Source of the DNA: Salimicrobium halophilum
Lineage (GTDB): Bacteria; Bacillota; Bacilli; Bacillales; Halobacillaceae
DNA: 64,000 nucleotides
Reading direction: 5' to 3'
Assembly: GCF_900100295.1 (NCBI RefSeq)
Contig: NZ_FNEV01000009.1
Span: 1-64,000, forward strand
Under the pieces are notes generated by a model. It made no database searches. It saw nothing but the letters and a program-made list of their open reading frames with translations, and was not told the DNA's origin. Numbering within the stretch: position 1 is the first letter of the stretch; every line of letters starts with the position of its first letter. A program made the position numbers and the translations under genes. Shown here in pieces: positions 25,412-34,148 of this stretch.

Positions 25412-27838
25412 CTATTCTCTTAGACTTGCTCCATGCTTGGAAGCGACTGCCTCCAGAATGGATTTATGCGCTTCTTCCACTTCTTTATCCTTCAATGTGC
25501 GCTCCGGATCGAGGTAGAGCAGATTGAACGCCAATGATTTCTTACCACTTTCCATGTGTTCTCCCTGGTACACATCGAACACTTTCACCTGCTTGATCAG
25601 AGGTGCTCCGGCTTCCCGGATCGTCGCTTCGATATCTCCAGCCGATACCTCTTCCTCTACGACAAGAGCGATATCTCTTGAGACGGATGGATATTTAGGG
25701 ATTTTCGCAAACGTTTCTTCTTTTTCATATAGCTCGAGCAGAAGATCCATGTTCAGATCGAATACATACGTTTCTTTAAGATCCCAGTCTTTCTGATAGC
25801 GTGGGTGGACCTGCCCCATAAAACCGACCGTCTCACCTTCGCAATGAACGATGGCCGTACGTCCAGGGTGCATGCCGTTCACTTCCCCTTTCACATAAGT
25901 GAAGGTAAGCCCCATCCGTTCAGCAAGACCTTCGACGATTCCCTTCACTACGTAAAAATCGACCTCTTTCTTCTCCTGCTGCCATAAATGAGACACCCAG
26001 TTTCCGGACACGGCTCCTGCTGCACGAACCACTTCTTTCGGCTGTTCCTGATGAGCCTCATCTTCACTGATGAATACTTTCCCCAGTTCATAATAGGCCA
26101 GATTCTGCTGCTGACGAGCCGTATTATAACGATGGGTACGCAGTAGTTCCGGAAGCATACTGAGACGAAGGTGACTGTGGTCTTCACTCATCGGCATAGC
26201 AAGACGGATCGCACCATTCGCTTCCCCTTTCAGCTCAGGACTGATCATCTGTTCAGCCGCTGTCTTATCCGTCAGGGAATAGGTGATCGTTTCACTCAAT
26301 CCGGCCCCTTCAAGGTACGTCTTCACTTCGCGTTTCAGGTGCTGTGCCTGTGTAAGGCCGCCTGCCTGCTGCGAGCTGTTCGGCAGCGTATAAGGGAGGC
26401 GATCGTAACCATAAATACGTGCCACTTCTTCAAGCATATCCTCGAAAATCGTAATATCGAAGCGACGGGTCGGCACCTGGACATCGAATACGTCTTTCTT
26501 CTCTTCGTATCCGAACTGCAGACGACGAAGGATATCTTTAACTTCATCCGTAGACATATCCGTACCGAGACGGTTGTTCAACTGCTCCGTTTCCATACGC
26601 ACTTCTTTTTCCTCGCGGTCGAGGTGGTCTTCTTCTGCCACTCCTTTAAGGATCGTCGCACCGGCATAATTCTCGAATAGTTCACAAGCCCGTTCTCCCG
26701 CCTGAGCTACCCGGTTTACGTCCAGTCCTTTTTCGAAACGTACACTCGCTTCACTGCGCAATTCATGATCCTTCGCTCCCTCTCGGACGACGCGTGGAGA
26801 GAAATAGGCAGCTTCTAACAGGATCGTCGTCGTGTCTTCCTGGACTTCGGAATCCGCTCCGCCCATAACACCGGCGATCGCATGCGCCTTCTCTCCGTTA
26901 GTGATCACCAAGTGGTTGGAAGAAAGCGTTCGTACTTTATCATCCAGCGTACGGATTTCTTCCCCTTCTTCCGCGAACCTTGTTACGACTTTATCGCTAC
27001 CGAAGCGGTCCAGGTCGAATGCGTGAAGCGGTTGACCGTACTCGAGAAGCACATAGTTCGTAATATCGACGACGTTGTTGATCGGTCTCGTCCCGGCAGC
27101 CATCAGGCGATTCTTCAACCAAAGTGGAGACTCTTTCACTTCCACATCTTTGATGACGAAAGCACCGTAATAAGGGTTCGCTTCTGCGTCTTCGATTTTC
27201 ACAGAAACATGGTCGGTCGCTTTTTCTTTCACCTCTTCATAGGACGGCGTTTCGAGTTCATAGCTTCGGTCAAGAGCAGCTGCCGTCTCATAAGCGACAC
27301 CAGCCATACTGAGTGCGTCCGCACGGTTCGGGGTAACGTCGAGTTCAATGATGGAATCATCGAGGTTCAGTAGTTGAACGGCATCCGCTCCGACTTCCGT
27401 TTCCTCTGGGAACACGAAAATGCCATCGACGAATGCTTCCGGAACGTCCTCTTCTTTCACGCCGAGTTCTTGAAGGGAGCAAACCATACCACTCGATTCT
27501 TCCCCGCGCAGCTTCGTTTTCTTGATTTTGAAACCGCCCGGAAGGACTGCTCCCGGCACAGCGACTGCAACCTTCTGACCTGCTCTGATGTTAGGAGCGC
27601 CACATACAATCTGCAGCGTTTCCTCACCGACATCCACCTGACAAAGGGATAGTTTGTCCGCATTCGGGTGCTGTTCACAGCTCAACACGTTTCCGACGAC
27701 GACATTTTTCGGAAGGTCTTCCGGTTCGTAGACGCCATCCACTTCAATTCCCGTTTTCGTTATGATTTCAGCGAGTTCGTTTGTAGTAAGTCCGCTGATA
27801 TCAACCAGTTCTTTTAACCAATTCAATGAAATAAGCAT
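25412..27838 (-). CDS. pheT: Phenylalanine--tRNA ligase beta subunit
   Basis: Large subunit of the (alpha-beta)2 PheRS. The 808 residues contain the N-terminal tRNA-binding domain (about 40-150, with PNADKLSLCQVDVG), B3/B4 editing domain (about 200-400), B5 domain, and the C-terminal anticodon-binding ferredoxin fold (FDVYQGEHMESGKKSLAFNL). AAGGAGG is seven bases before ATG 27838. It follows pheS by 12 bases under the pheS T-box, and ends at the shared terminator with rnhC. Confidence 0.97.
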   Translation of the reverse strand: MLISLNWLKELVDISGLTTNELAEIITKTGIEVDGVYEPEDLPKNVVVGNVLSCEQHPNADKLSLCQVDVGEETLQIVCGAPNIRAGQKVAVAVPGAVLPGGFKIKKTKLRGEESSGMVCSLQELGVKEEDVPEAFVDGIFVFPEETEVGADAVQLLNLDDSIIELDVTPNRADALSMAGVAYETAAALDRSYELETPSYEEVKEKATDHVSVKIEDAEANPYYGAFVIKDVEVKESPLWLKNRLMAAGTRPINNVVDITNYVLLEYGQPLHAFDLDRFGSDKVVTRFAEEGEEIRTLDDKVRTLSSNHLVITNGEKAHAIAGVMGGADSEVQEDTTTILLEAAYFSPRVVREGAKDHELRSEASVRFEKGLDVNRVAQAGERACELFENYAGATILKGVAEEDHLDREEKEVRMETEQLNNRLGTDMSTDEVKDILRRLQFGYEEKKDVFDVQVPTRRFDITIFEDMLEEVARIYGYDRLPYTLPNSSQQAGGLTQAQHLKREVKTYLEGAGLSETITYSLTDKTAAEQMISPELKGEANGAIRLAMPMSEDHSHLRLSMLPELLRTHRYNTARQQQNLAYYELGKVFISEDEAHQEQPKEVVRAAGAVSGNWVSHLWQQEKKEVDFYVVKGIVEGLAERMGLTFTYVKGEVNGMHPGRTAIVHCEGETVGFMGQVHPRYQKDWDLKETYVFDLNMDLLLELYEKEETFAKIPKYPSVSRDIALVVEEEVSAGDIEATIREAGAPLIKQVKVFDVYQGEHMESGKKSLAFNLLYLDPERTLKDKEVEEAHKSILEAVASKHGASLRE

Positions 27839-27850
27839 GTCTGTTCCTCC

Positions 27851-28888
27851 TTACGCTTTGTGGTATTGACTCAAGAATCGAACATCATTCGTGTAGAAAT
27901 GACGGATGTCGTCAATACCATGTTTCAACATTGCAATTCTCTCAGGCCCCATACCGAATGCGAAACCTGAATATTTCTCGGAATCGTACCCTGCCATTTC
28001 AAGAACGTTCGGGTGCACCATTCCGGCTCCTAAGATTTCGATCCAGCCAGTCCCTTTACAGACAGAGCATCCCTCTCCTCCGCACATTTTGCAGGAAATG
28101 TCCATTTCGACAGATGGTTCCGTGAAAGGGAAGAAGCTTGGGCGCAGACGAATCTCCCGCTCCGCACCGAACATTTTCTGGGCGAAGGTCTGAAGTACGC
28201 CTTTCAAATCGCTCATGCGCACATTTTCGTCTACGAGCAATCCTTCGATCTGCGTGAACTGGTGCGAGTGCGTCGCATCATCCGTGTCTCTGCGGTACAC
28301 TTTCCCAGGACAGATCATCTTCACAGGTTCCGTACCATTCTTCTGGCCCATCGTCCGTGCCTGTACAGGGGACGTGTGGGTACGCATCAGCAATTCTTCC
28401 GTAATATAGAACGTATCCTGCATATCACGTGCCGGGTGACCTTTCGGAAGGTTCAGTGCCTCGAAGTTGTAATAATCTGTTTCGACTTCAGGACCTTCTT
28501 TGATTTCGAAACCCATGCCGAGGAAGAGGTCCTCGATTTCTTCGATGATACTCGTCAGCAGGTGAGGACCACCGACCTGGACCGGACGTCCGGGAAGCGT
28601 TACGTCGATGCTCTCTTCTTTCAGCTGTTCTTCGAGCGCCTCATCTTCAAGCTTCGTCTGCTTTTCATCGATTGCATCCGAAATCTTCTCGCGGACGTCG
28701 TTAGCAAGCTGTCCGATGACCGGGCGTTCTTCTTTCGATAATTTCCCCATGCCGCGCAGCACCTCAGTAATCGGTCCTTTCTTACCTAAGTACTCGACGC
28801 GCACCTGTTTCAATTCATCAATCGTTCCTGATTTCTCCACTTTCCCTAGAGCTTCTGTCTCAAGCTCCTGCAAGCGCTCCTTCATCAT
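27851..28888 (-). CDS. pheS: Phenylalanine--tRNA ligase alpha subunit
   Basis: Catalytic subunit of PheRS that forms Phe-tRNA. The 345 residues have an N-terminal coiled coil (1-85) and a class II catalytic domain with motif 2 [20 protein letters not shown] and motif 3 [14 protein letters not shown]. Ala/Gly selectivity residues around GFAFG appear normal. Two adjacent ATG codons (28888 and 28885) are possible; AAGGAGG is five and eight bases away respectively, so the second may be preferred. Expression is controlled by a T-box leader directly upstream. Confidence 0.97.
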   Translation of the reverse strand: MMKERLQELETEALGKVEKSGTIDELKQVRVEYLGKKGPITEVLRGMGKLSKEERPVIGQLANDVREKISDAIDEKQTKLEDEALEEQLKEESIDVTLPGRPVQVGGPHLLTSIIEEIEDLFLGMGFEIKEGPEVETDYYNFEALNLPKGHPARDMQDTFYITEELLMRTHTSPVQARTMGQKNGTEPVKMICPGKVYRRDTDDATHSHQFTQIEGLLVDENVRMSDLKGVLQTFAQKMFGAEREIRLRPSFFPFTEPSVEMDISCKMCGGEGCSVCKGTGWIEILGAGMVHPNVLEMAGYDSEKYSGFAFGMGPERIAMLKHGIDDIRHFYTNDVRFLSQYHKA

Positions 28889-28908
28889 TCATTCCTCCTT
28901 ATAAATAC

Positions 28909-29150
28909 AAAAAACCCCGTCCCCTGAAAAGGGACGAGGTTCATCATTCGCGGTACCACCCTTGTTGACACACGTGTGCCCACCTTGTGTAGATAACGGA
29001 TCGTCATCCGGACACCCTACGTGTCAGCTCAAGGAGTGAAATTTCAATCGTTGCCACGGCAGAAACGCTTCCAGTCCAAGGCGTCTCCTCCCTTTGCCGA
29101 TCTTACAACGATTTACTTTGCTCTATCAAAGCCTTTACCTTTATAACTAA
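28909..29150 (-). promoter_or_regulatory. T-box leader of pheST (Phe)
   Basis: The conserved T-box AGGGTGGTACCGCG is at 28962-28949, followed by a terminator stem ACCTCGTCCC/GGGGACGGGG and six T (28940-28909). Stem I is closed by pairing of 29106-29113 with 29046-29053. A UUC codon at 29064-29062 on its 3' side is the best specifier candidate and fits tRNA-Phe. Uncharged tRNA-Phe would stabilise the antiterminator and allow pheST transcription. Confidence 0.93.
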
Positions 29151-29156
29151 TAACTT

Positions 29157-29185
29157 ATTATAAGAAAACTCATTGCTGAATGCAA
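29157..29185 (-). promoter_or_regulatory. Sigma-A promoter of the pheST leader
   Basis: Minus-strand TTGCAT (29185-29180), 17 bases, TATAAT (29162-29157). The -35 abuts the ysgA stop codon. Confidence 0.85.
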
Positions 29186-29923
29186 CTATTCTTTGAGCGC
29201 ATACATCAAAATTCCTGCAGCGACAGCGACGTTCAGCGATTCCGCCTTTCCATACATGGGAATCGAGACTTTTTCTGTAGCCTCGGCAAGAAGTGTTTCC
29301 TGAACGCCGTTGCCTTCGTTTCCTACGAGCAGAGCCACACGTTCCGGAACCTCAAGCTCCTTATAAATTTTCGCTCCTTCAAGCGCCGTCCCCCAAATGC
29401 TGAAACCGGCATCCTTCAACCTGGACATTTCTTCTTCCAGAGAGACCTCAACGACCTTCATATCATGGAATATCGAGCCCTGGGTGGCTCGCAACACTTT
29501 GTCGTTAAAAAGGTCCACGCTTCCTTTTCCTACGAGGACAGCATCAAAACCGGCAGCGTCCGCAGTGCGGATCAACGTACCGAGATTCCCCGGGTCCTGT
29601 ATAGTGTCCAGAAGGAGAAGACGGGTACCTTCTTCCCATACGCGTTCTTTTTTGTCTACGACAGCCACAATTCCCTGCGGCGTTTCGGTTTGTGAAATCT
29701 CTTTCATCACCTGATCATTGACCCATTCTTTCTGTCCATGATAAGAAGACGGAGCTTCTTTGTCTTCCAGTAGGATCAGCTCCCTGATGTTCCAGTCGCT
29801 CGTAAGCACTTCTTCCACAAGGTGATGACCCTCTACGAGAAACGTTCCTGCCTGGTCTCTGTATTTCTTTTTATGAAGCTTTTTCCATTCTTTCACCTTT
29901 TGATTCTTTACCGATGTTATCAT
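29186..29923 (-). CDS. ysgA: SpoU/TrmH-family RNA 2'-O-methyltransferase YsgA
   Basis: Predicted SPOUT-class rRNA or tRNA ribose methyltransferase. From ATG 29923 the protein has 245 residues: an L30e-like substrate-binding N-terminal domain ([20 protein letters not shown]) and the knotted catalytic domain with [25 protein letters not shown] and [18 protein letters not shown]. An earlier ATG at 29953 is possible, but relatives begin at the later one, which has GAGGG upstream. Target nucleotide unknown. Same place as B. subtilis ysgA, between pheS and sspI. Confidence 0.9.
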   Translation of the reverse strand: MITSVKNQKVKEWKKLHKKKYRDQAGTFLVEGHHLVEEVLTSDWNIRELILLEDKEAPSSYHGQKEWVNDQVMKEISQTETPQGIVAVVDKKERVWEEGTRLLLLDTIQDPGNLGTLIRTADAAGFDAVLVGKGSVDLFNDKVLRATQGSIFHDMKVVEVSLEEEMSRLKDAGFSIWGTALEGAKIYKELEVPERVALLVGNEGNGVQETLLAEATEKVSIPMYGKAESLNVAVAAGILMYALKE

Positions 29924-30015
29924 TCCGGATCCCTCACTATTCACTTCACTCATCTTTCCCTATCATACATATTTCCATCATGGAGGGTCAAACTAATCGT
30001 GAAGGAGGGATACGG

Positions 30016-30228
30016 ATGGGACTCAATTTGCGACAGGCGATTCTTGATAATGTAGAGAATCATAATAAAAATCAGCTTCAGGCTACGATCGAAGATGCGC
30101 TTGAATCCAGGGAAGAGAAGATGCTCCCCGGGCTCGGTGTGTTATTCGAAATGCTTTGGCAGGAAGCGGATGAGAATGACCGGACGTTGATGCTTGAAAC
30201 ACTCGAAGAAAGCCTCGCACGAAAATAA
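30016..30228 (+). CDS. sspI: Small acid-soluble spore protein I
   Basis: Minor SASP packed in the spore core of B. subtilis, made in the forespore. The 70 residues [10 protein letters not shown]...LEESLARK keep the family centre [25 protein letters not shown] precedes ATG 30016; the frame is open further upstream but without a site. CATACATA at 29964 resembles a sigma-G -10, but I find no convincing -35. It is on the plus strand between divergent ysgA and convergent ysdC, as in B. subtilis, and is further evidence that the organism forms spores. Confidence 0.94.
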   Translation: MGLNLRQAILDNVENHNKNQLQATIEDALESREEKMLPGLGVLFEMLWQEADENDRTLMLETLEESLARK

Positions 30229-30272
30229 CAGGACCTTATCCCGTATCAAACGGGAGCAGGTCCTGTCTTACA
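30229..30272 (+). terminator. Terminator of sspI
   Basis: CAGGACCT and AGGTCCTG enclose an inner CCCG/CGGG stem, then TCTTA. The T tract is short. Confidence 0.65.
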
Positions 30273-30281
30273 TAAAGCCAC

Positions 30282-31367
30282 TTAGTTGAATGTGATGTTC
30301 TCTACTGTTTTGCTATCGAGATTCTTGATGACTTCTACAATGATGTTCACAGCATTCTCAAAATCATCACGGTGAAGCATAGCCGCGTGAGAGTGGATAT
30401 ACCTTGTCGGAACCGTGATCGACAAAGCTGGAACCCCGTCATGACTCAAGTGGATAGACCCGGAATCCGTCCCTCCTGCAGGCATGGCATCGAATTGATA
30501 AGGGATATTGTGTTCATCGGCCGTATCCGTAACGAAATCGCGCAAGCCTTTGTGTGAAATCATAGATGCATCATACAAAAGAATCTGAGGGCCTTCACCC
30601 ATGGAAGCTTGAGCATCTTTGTCCGTGACACCAGGAGTGTCTCCGGCAATACCTACGTCCACTCCGAATGCGATATCCGGCTGGATCAGATTAGCGGAGG
30701 TCTTCGCCCCTCTTAAGCCCACTTCTTCCTGAACGGTACCTACACCGTAGACGACGTTCGGGTGCTTCTCTTTCTTCAGACGCTTCAGAACTTCAATCGC
30801 AATGGCACAACCGATGCGGTTATCCCAAGCTTTTGCGAGAAGCATCTTCTCGTTATTCATCTGCGTGAATTCGAAATATGGTACGACGGAGTCTCCCGGC
30901 TTCACTCCGAATTCAGCCGCTTCTTCTTTGGAGCTCGCCCCGATATCGATGAACATATCTTTGATATCCACCGGCTTCTTGCGCTGTTCCGGACTGAGGA
31001 TGTGCGGCGGTTTAGAACCGATCACCCCTGTTACGTCCCCTTTCCCTGTCATGATGGTGACACGCTGCGCGAGCATAACCTGGCTCCACCAGCCACCGAC
31101 CGTCTGGAAATAGACGAAGCCTTTGTCATCGACACGGGTAACCATGAACCCTACTTCGTCCAGGTGCCCTGCGACCATGATCTTCGGCCCCTTTTTATTT
31201 CCGCTTTTCTCTGCGATCAGGCTTCCGAGGTTATCTGTGTATACGTTGTCTGCATACGGTTTTATGTACTGTTCCATAACCTCGCGAGCTTCTCTTTCAT
31301 TTCCGGGAACGCCTCTTGCGTCCGTAAGGTCTTTCAGCATTGTAAGCGTTTCATCTTTCTTTGCCAT
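30282..31367 (-). CDS. ysdC: M42-family aminopeptidase YsdC
   Basis: Cytoplasmic dinuclear metallo-aminopeptidase of the M42 (glutamyl aminopeptidase/endoglucanase) family, forming large tetrahedral assemblies in relatives. The 361 residues include metal-binding GHLDEVG near 67, KAWDNRIG (about 173-180), catalytic QEEVGLRGA near 205, FGVDV and the last ligand region with [10 protein letters not shown] near 315. ATG 31367 has AAGGAGG seven bases upstream, preferred over an earlier TTG-type opening. Length equals the B. subtilis protein (361). It has its own promoter just upstream. Confidence 0.95.
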   Translation of the reverse strand: MAKKDETLTMLKDLTDARGVPGNEREAREVMEQYIKPYADNVYTDNLGSLIAEKSGNKKGPKIMVAGHLDEVGFMVTRVDDKGFVYFQTVGGWWSQVMLAQRVTIMTGKGDVTGVIGSKPPHILSPEQRKKPVDIKDMFIDIGASSKEEAAEFGVKPGDSVVPYFEFTQMNNEKMLLAKAWDNRIGCAIAIEVLKRLKKEKHPNVVYGVGTVQEEVGLRGAKTSANLIQPDIAFGVDVGIAGDTPGVTDKDAQASMGEGPQILLYDASMISHKGLRDFVTDTADEHNIPYQFDAMPAGGTDSGSIHLSHDGVPALSITVPTRYIHSHAAMLHRDDFENAVNIIVEVIKNLDSKTVENITFN

Positions 31368-31399
31368 TATAAAACCTCCTTGAAGAATCATTCTCTTCT

Positions 31400-31428
31400 A
31401 TTATAAACGGTAGCCCTGAAAATAACAA
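31400..31428 (-). promoter_or_regulatory. Sigma-A promoter of ysdC
   Basis: Minus-strand TTGTTA (31428-31423), 17 bases, TATAAT (31405-31400), 33 bases before the ysdC start and after the stop of the upstream gene. Confidence 0.75.
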
Positions 31429-31434
31429 AAATTA

Positions 31435-31917
31435 TCAGTACCCGCGCTCCTGACGGTTATAGTTCTCCTCATGCTTCCCGAGATACGCCTCTTTCATTTC
31501 CTGTTCTGTGATTCCGAGCGTTTCTGCAAGAGAAATATAGGCATCGAACAATTTCTGGTACGCCGTTTCGCCTTTTTCATGTTTCCACTTCTCGAGAAGT
31601 TGGTAAACAGTCAGAAAGGCCTCTGTCATGGAACCGGATGGGTTCGTTTGCACAGATTGTACATACGTATCCGTCTCTATTCCAAGGGATAGCAGGAAGT
31701 GCAGACCGTCCACATATTCTTCTTTGATCGTTTCGTGATCGCTCGAAGGTTTCCCGCTCCAGAACTTGAAGCATCTCGTTTCATTGGCCAATTCCCCGAG
31801 TTCTACGTAGAAAGCCAACGTCTTCTGATCGATGATATTTCCTCTGTCTACGTTGTTCTTTTCTTCAATATAAGCATCCAACTGTCTTTGATAGTCATAA
31901 AGCTTCTGCCACTCCAT
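31435..31917 (-). CDS. Dimeric dUTPase-like (all-alpha NTP pyrophosphatase)
   Basis: Predicted dUTP diphosphatase of the all-alpha, MazG-related dimeric class, hydrolysing dUTP to dUMP. Of 160 residues the metal motifs are ELGELANE (39-46, with Glu39, Glu42, Glu46) and EEYVDGLHF (66-74, with Glu67 and Asp70), the EExxE plus ExxD pattern of the superfamily, and the KFWSGKPSS stretch typical of this class. AAGGAGG lies seven bases before ATG 31917. It is located between ysdC and the divergent ysdB. Confidence 0.85.
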   Translation of the reverse strand: MEWQKLYDYQRQLDAYIEEKNNVDRGNIIDQKTLAFYVELGELANETRCFKFWSGKPSSDHETIKEEYVDGLHFLLSLGIETDTYVQSVQTNPSGSMTEAFLTVYQLLEKWKHEKGETAYQKLFDAYISLAETLGITEQEMKEAYLGKHEENYNRQERGY

Positions 31918-31969
31918 AATCCGCCTCCTTTTTTCCTCTTACGCTTGAAAATAAAATAAATATAAAAGT

Positions 31970-31996
31970 TGAAACCTTTTCTGTCATTCTACCGTA
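31970..31996 (+). promoter_or_regulatory. Sigma-W promoter of ysdB
   Basis: TGAAAC (31970-31975), 17 bases, CGTA (31993-31996) matches the cell-envelope-stress sigma-W consensus. ysdB is a known sigma-W regulon member in B. subtilis, and the promoter is 34 bases before the start codon. Confidence 0.9.
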
Positions 31997-32029
31997 CATG
32001 TACTATAAGCATACAAGGGGTCGATACCT

Positions 32030-32428
32030 ATGATGGTCATATTATTCCGAATACTTCTGCTGGCCGCCATTTTATTCTTGATATATACAATGATCCAGAT
32101 CGCGAAAGATCCAAGGCGTCAGTTCAATTCGGCAGTGGAAAACCGTACCTTCTTCTTTCAGGATAACAAAGAAAACCCGAAGCAGAACTTTTTCCTTACC
32201 TACAAAGGTGCTGTTTTTGAAGGAGAGAAATATGTGGGCGCAACGGAAGAAGCATTTGAAGTCGTCTCTATTATCATATCAGCCAAGGAACCAGAGAAAT
32301 TGACGGGACTCGACCGTGAAGACCTTTATTTCCTGGAAAAAGAAATCCTTATTCAGTATCCCCATGCTGCCATTGAATGGAAGCACCCGATGAAGACACT
32401 TTTACAGCGGCCATTCGAGAAAGAATAA
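32030..32428 (+). CDS. ysdB: Sigma-W-controlled membrane-anchored protein YsdB
   Basis: Conserved protein of unknown function, 132 residues: one N-terminal membrane helix (about 3-22) followed by a soluble domain of about 105 residues with no catalytic motif I recognise. ATG 32030 follows AGGGG. A textbook sigma-W promoter upstream implies induction by envelope stress and antimicrobial peptides, as in B. subtilis. It is convergent with ysdA and their 3' ends overlap by 27 bases. Confidence 0.9.
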   Translation: MMVILFRILLLAAILFLIYTMIQIAKDPRRQFNSAVENRTFFFQDNKENPKQNFFLTYKGAVFEGEKYVGATEEAFEVVSIIISAKEPEKLTGLDREDLYFLEKEILIQYPHAAIEWKHPMKTLLQRPFEKE

Positions 32429-32662
32429 CAGGCCTATTTCAAGAATCATCAAGAACGGAAACAGGAATAGAAATTTTTTCTTCTTTGTCTTATGCCGGAA
32501 TGCAGCCATTCCGGCGACTCCCCCCGGGGCTCCTCCGAAAACGGCCATAGTGAACAGTTTATTCTCCGGAATCCGGTACTTTCCACGACGTGCCTTCCAT
32601 TTATCCAAGCCCATGACGATAAACGTAAGGGTGCTCATTATACTTAGTATCAGCCAGCCCAT
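32402..32662 (-). CDS. ysdA: DUF1294 membrane protein YsdA
   Basis: Small membrane protein of unknown function: 86 residues with two to three hydrophobic helices (about 2-18, 34-50 and 64-82) and the DUF1294 signature MGLDKWKARRGKYRIPE and FGGAPGG. I start at ATG 32662, eight bases after AAGGAG; a GTG two codons earlier is only two bases from that site. The rplT terminator lies just upstream, so ysdA needs its own promoter or readthrough. Its 3' end overlaps convergent ysdB by 27 bases. Confidence 0.9.
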   Translation of the reverse strand: MGWLILSIMSTLTFIVMGLDKWKARRGKYRIPENKLFTMAVFGGAPGGVAGMAAFRHKTKKKKFLFLFPFLMILEIGLLFFLEWPL

Positions 32663-32680
32663 ATCCACTTCTCCTTATGT

Positions 32681-32712
32681 AAAAAGCCACCTCCTGCTTT
32701 AGGAGGTGGCTC
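32681..32712 (-). terminator. Terminator of infC-rpmI-rplT
   Basis: Minus-strand AGCCACCTCCT, AAAG loop, AGGAGGTGGCTTTTT. Strong GC stem and T tract, 12 bases after rplT. Confidence 0.93.
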
Positions 32713-32724
32713 TATTTGTTTTAC

Positions 32725-33081
32725 TTATTTAAGAGCTGTTTTTGCCTGGTCAACTAGAGACGTGAATGCTTTCTCATCGTTGACAGCAAGATCAGCAAGC
32801 ATCTTACGGTTCACTTCTACACCCGCAAGCTTAAGACCGTGCATAAGACGGCTGTAAGAAATGTCGTTCATGCGTGCCGCTGCGTTGATACGCGCGATCC
32901 ATAGCTTACGGAAGTCGCGTTTACGCTGACGACGGTCACGGTAAGCATACTGACCGGATTTCATTACCTGTTGTTTTGCAGTTTTGAATAGAGAATGTTT
33001 TGAACCATAATAACCTTTAGCTAGCTTTAGGACACGTTTACGACGCTGACGTGTCACTGTTCCACCTTTAACGCGTGGCAT
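32725..33081 (-). CDS. rplT: 50S ribosomal protein L20
   Basis: Large-subunit assembly protein that binds 23S rRNA and, in Bacillus, represses its own operon by binding the infC leader. The 118 residues carry the basic N-terminal extension ([19 protein letters not shown]) and the globular C-terminal domain ([31 protein letters not shown]). It starts at ATG 33081 with a good site. Last gene of infC-rpmI-rplT. Confidence 0.98.
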   Translation of the reverse strand: MPRVKGGTVTRQRRKRVLKLAKGYYGSKHSLFKTAKQQVMKSGQYAYRDRRQRKRDFRKLWIARINAAARMNDISYSRLMHGLKLAGVEVNRKMLADLAVNDEKAFTSLVDQAKTALK

Positions 33082-33109
33082 AATAATCCCTCCTGGTAGT
33101 AATTCTTAA

Positions 33110-33307
33110 TTATTTTTTCGGAAGCATGTTCTTAATACGACGGTAGTCTCCGTTGGAAACAAGCGCATCTTTACGAAGTTTACGCTTCTGTTTTTGAGAC
33201 TTGTTAGCGAACAGGTGGCTTGTGAACGCGTGGGAGCGCTTCACCTTTCCGTTACCTGTCTTCTTAAAACGTTTCTGGGAGCCTTTATGAGTCTTCATTT
33301 TTGGCAT
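33110..33307 (-). CDS. rpmI: 50S ribosomal protein L35
   Basis: Small basic 65-residue protein of the large ribosomal subunit, starting [18 protein letters not shown] and ending RIKNMLPKK, both diagnostic. AAGGAGG precedes the ATG. It lies between infC (29 bases away) and rplT (28 bases). Confidence 0.98.
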   Translation of the reverse strand: MPKMKTHKGSQKRFKKTGNGKVKRSHAFTSHLFANKSQKQKRKLRKDALVSNGDYRRIKNMLPKK

Positions 33308-33336
33308 ATCCGTTTCCTCCTTTAACTAGATTTCGC

Positions 33337-33861
33337 TTACTGTTTCTCTTTAAGAGGAGCAAGCATCATAAACATGTTTCTGCCTTCCATCTTCGGCTTC
33401 GTTTCGAGCTGAGCGATATCTTTGCACTCATCAGCCATACGGTCAAGCACTTCCTGACCGAGCTCTTTGTGAGTAATCGCACGTCCGCGGAAACGGATGG
33501 AAGCTTTCACTTTATCCCCTTTGGAGAGGAACTTGCGTGCATTACGCAATTTCGTGTTGAAGTCATGGTCTTCGATACCCGGGCTGAGACGAACTTCTTT
33601 GATCTTGATCGTCGTCTGTTTCTTACGGGCTTCTTTCTCTTTCTTCTGTTGCTCAAAGCGATACTTCCCGTAGTCCATGATCCGGCATACCGGAGGCTTC
33701 GCATTCGGAGCTACCATAACGAGGTCCAATTCTGCATTCGCAGCAATGTCCAACGCTTCATTACGAGATTTGACTCCAAGCTGTTCGCCGTTCACATCGA
33801 TGAGGCGTACTTCTTTGGCACGAATTTTCTCATTAATTAACGTCTTATCGTTTTTGCTAAT
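33337..33861 (-). CDS. infC: Translation initiation factor IF-3, rare AUU start
   Basis: IF-3 prevents subunit joining and proofreads initiator codons. The conventional frame opens with GTG at 33795, which would lose the conserved N terminus. Reading back in frame, GGAGG is nine bases before an ATT at 33861, giving a 174-residue protein that begins (M)[20 protein letters not shown], the usual IF-3 start. AUU starts are known for infC in E. coli and other bacteria and make IF-3 limit its own synthesis. The N-domain, linker [13 protein letters not shown] and C-domain with [13 protein letters not shown] follow. First gene of the operon, under an L20 leader. Confidence 0.93.
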   Translation of the reverse strand: MSKNDKTLINEKIRAKEVRLIDVNGEQLGVKSRNEALDIAANAELDLVMVAPNAKPPVCRIMDYGKYRFEQQKKEKEARKKQTTIKIKEVRLSPGIEDHDFNTKLRNARKFLSKGDKVKASIRFRGRAITHKELGQEVLDRMADECKDIAQLETKPKMEGRNMFMMLAPLKEKQ

Positions 33862-33930
33862 ATCTAGCCACCTCCAACTTTATTTCGGAAAACTCATTAG
33901 TAGATCTGTCATCGACAAGTTTGATTGCAT

Positions 33931-34068
33931 AAAAAAAGTGTCGGTACATACTGCACCCACACTTCTCCCCACGAGTAATAGGGAAATTGAACCTGCCAAC
34001 TGCCAGTCTGGCGTCGATCAGGTGAGAAGCGGGTGCTTCTTCTTGTCTCAGATCCGTTCATTCATTTA
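33931..34068 (-). promoter_or_regulatory. L20-type leader of infC-rpmI-rplT
   Basis: The leader RNA has a 5' structured part (33965-34050, with GCACCCGCTTCTC and CCAGACTGGCAGTTGGCAGG segments) and a terminator AGTGTGGGT/ACCGACACT followed by seven T (33963-33931). Layout and position match the Bacillus leader at which L20 causes premature termination. I identify it by context and features, not by a covariance search. Confidence 0.8.
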
Positions 34069-34076
34069 CCTAACTC

Positions 34077-34105
34077 ATATTATCATTGCTTCTGAAGGAT
34101 GTCAA
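34077..34105 (-). promoter_or_regulatory. Sigma-A promoter of infC-rpmI-rplT
   Basis: Minus-strand TTGACA (34105-34100), 17 bases, TAATAT (34082-34077): consensus -35 and good -10, just downstream of the thrS terminator hairpin. Confidence 0.88.
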
Positions 34106-34109
34106 ACAG

Positions 34110-34143
34110 AAATATTGGAGCACGGGACCTCCCTCCCGTGCTC
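34110..34143 (-). terminator. Terminator hairpin after thrS
   Basis: GAGCACGGGA and TCCCGTGCTC pair around a 6-base loop, 6 bases after the thrS stop. The tail AATATTTCTG is only moderately T-rich. Confidence 0.65.
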
Positions 34144-34148
34144 TGTCA

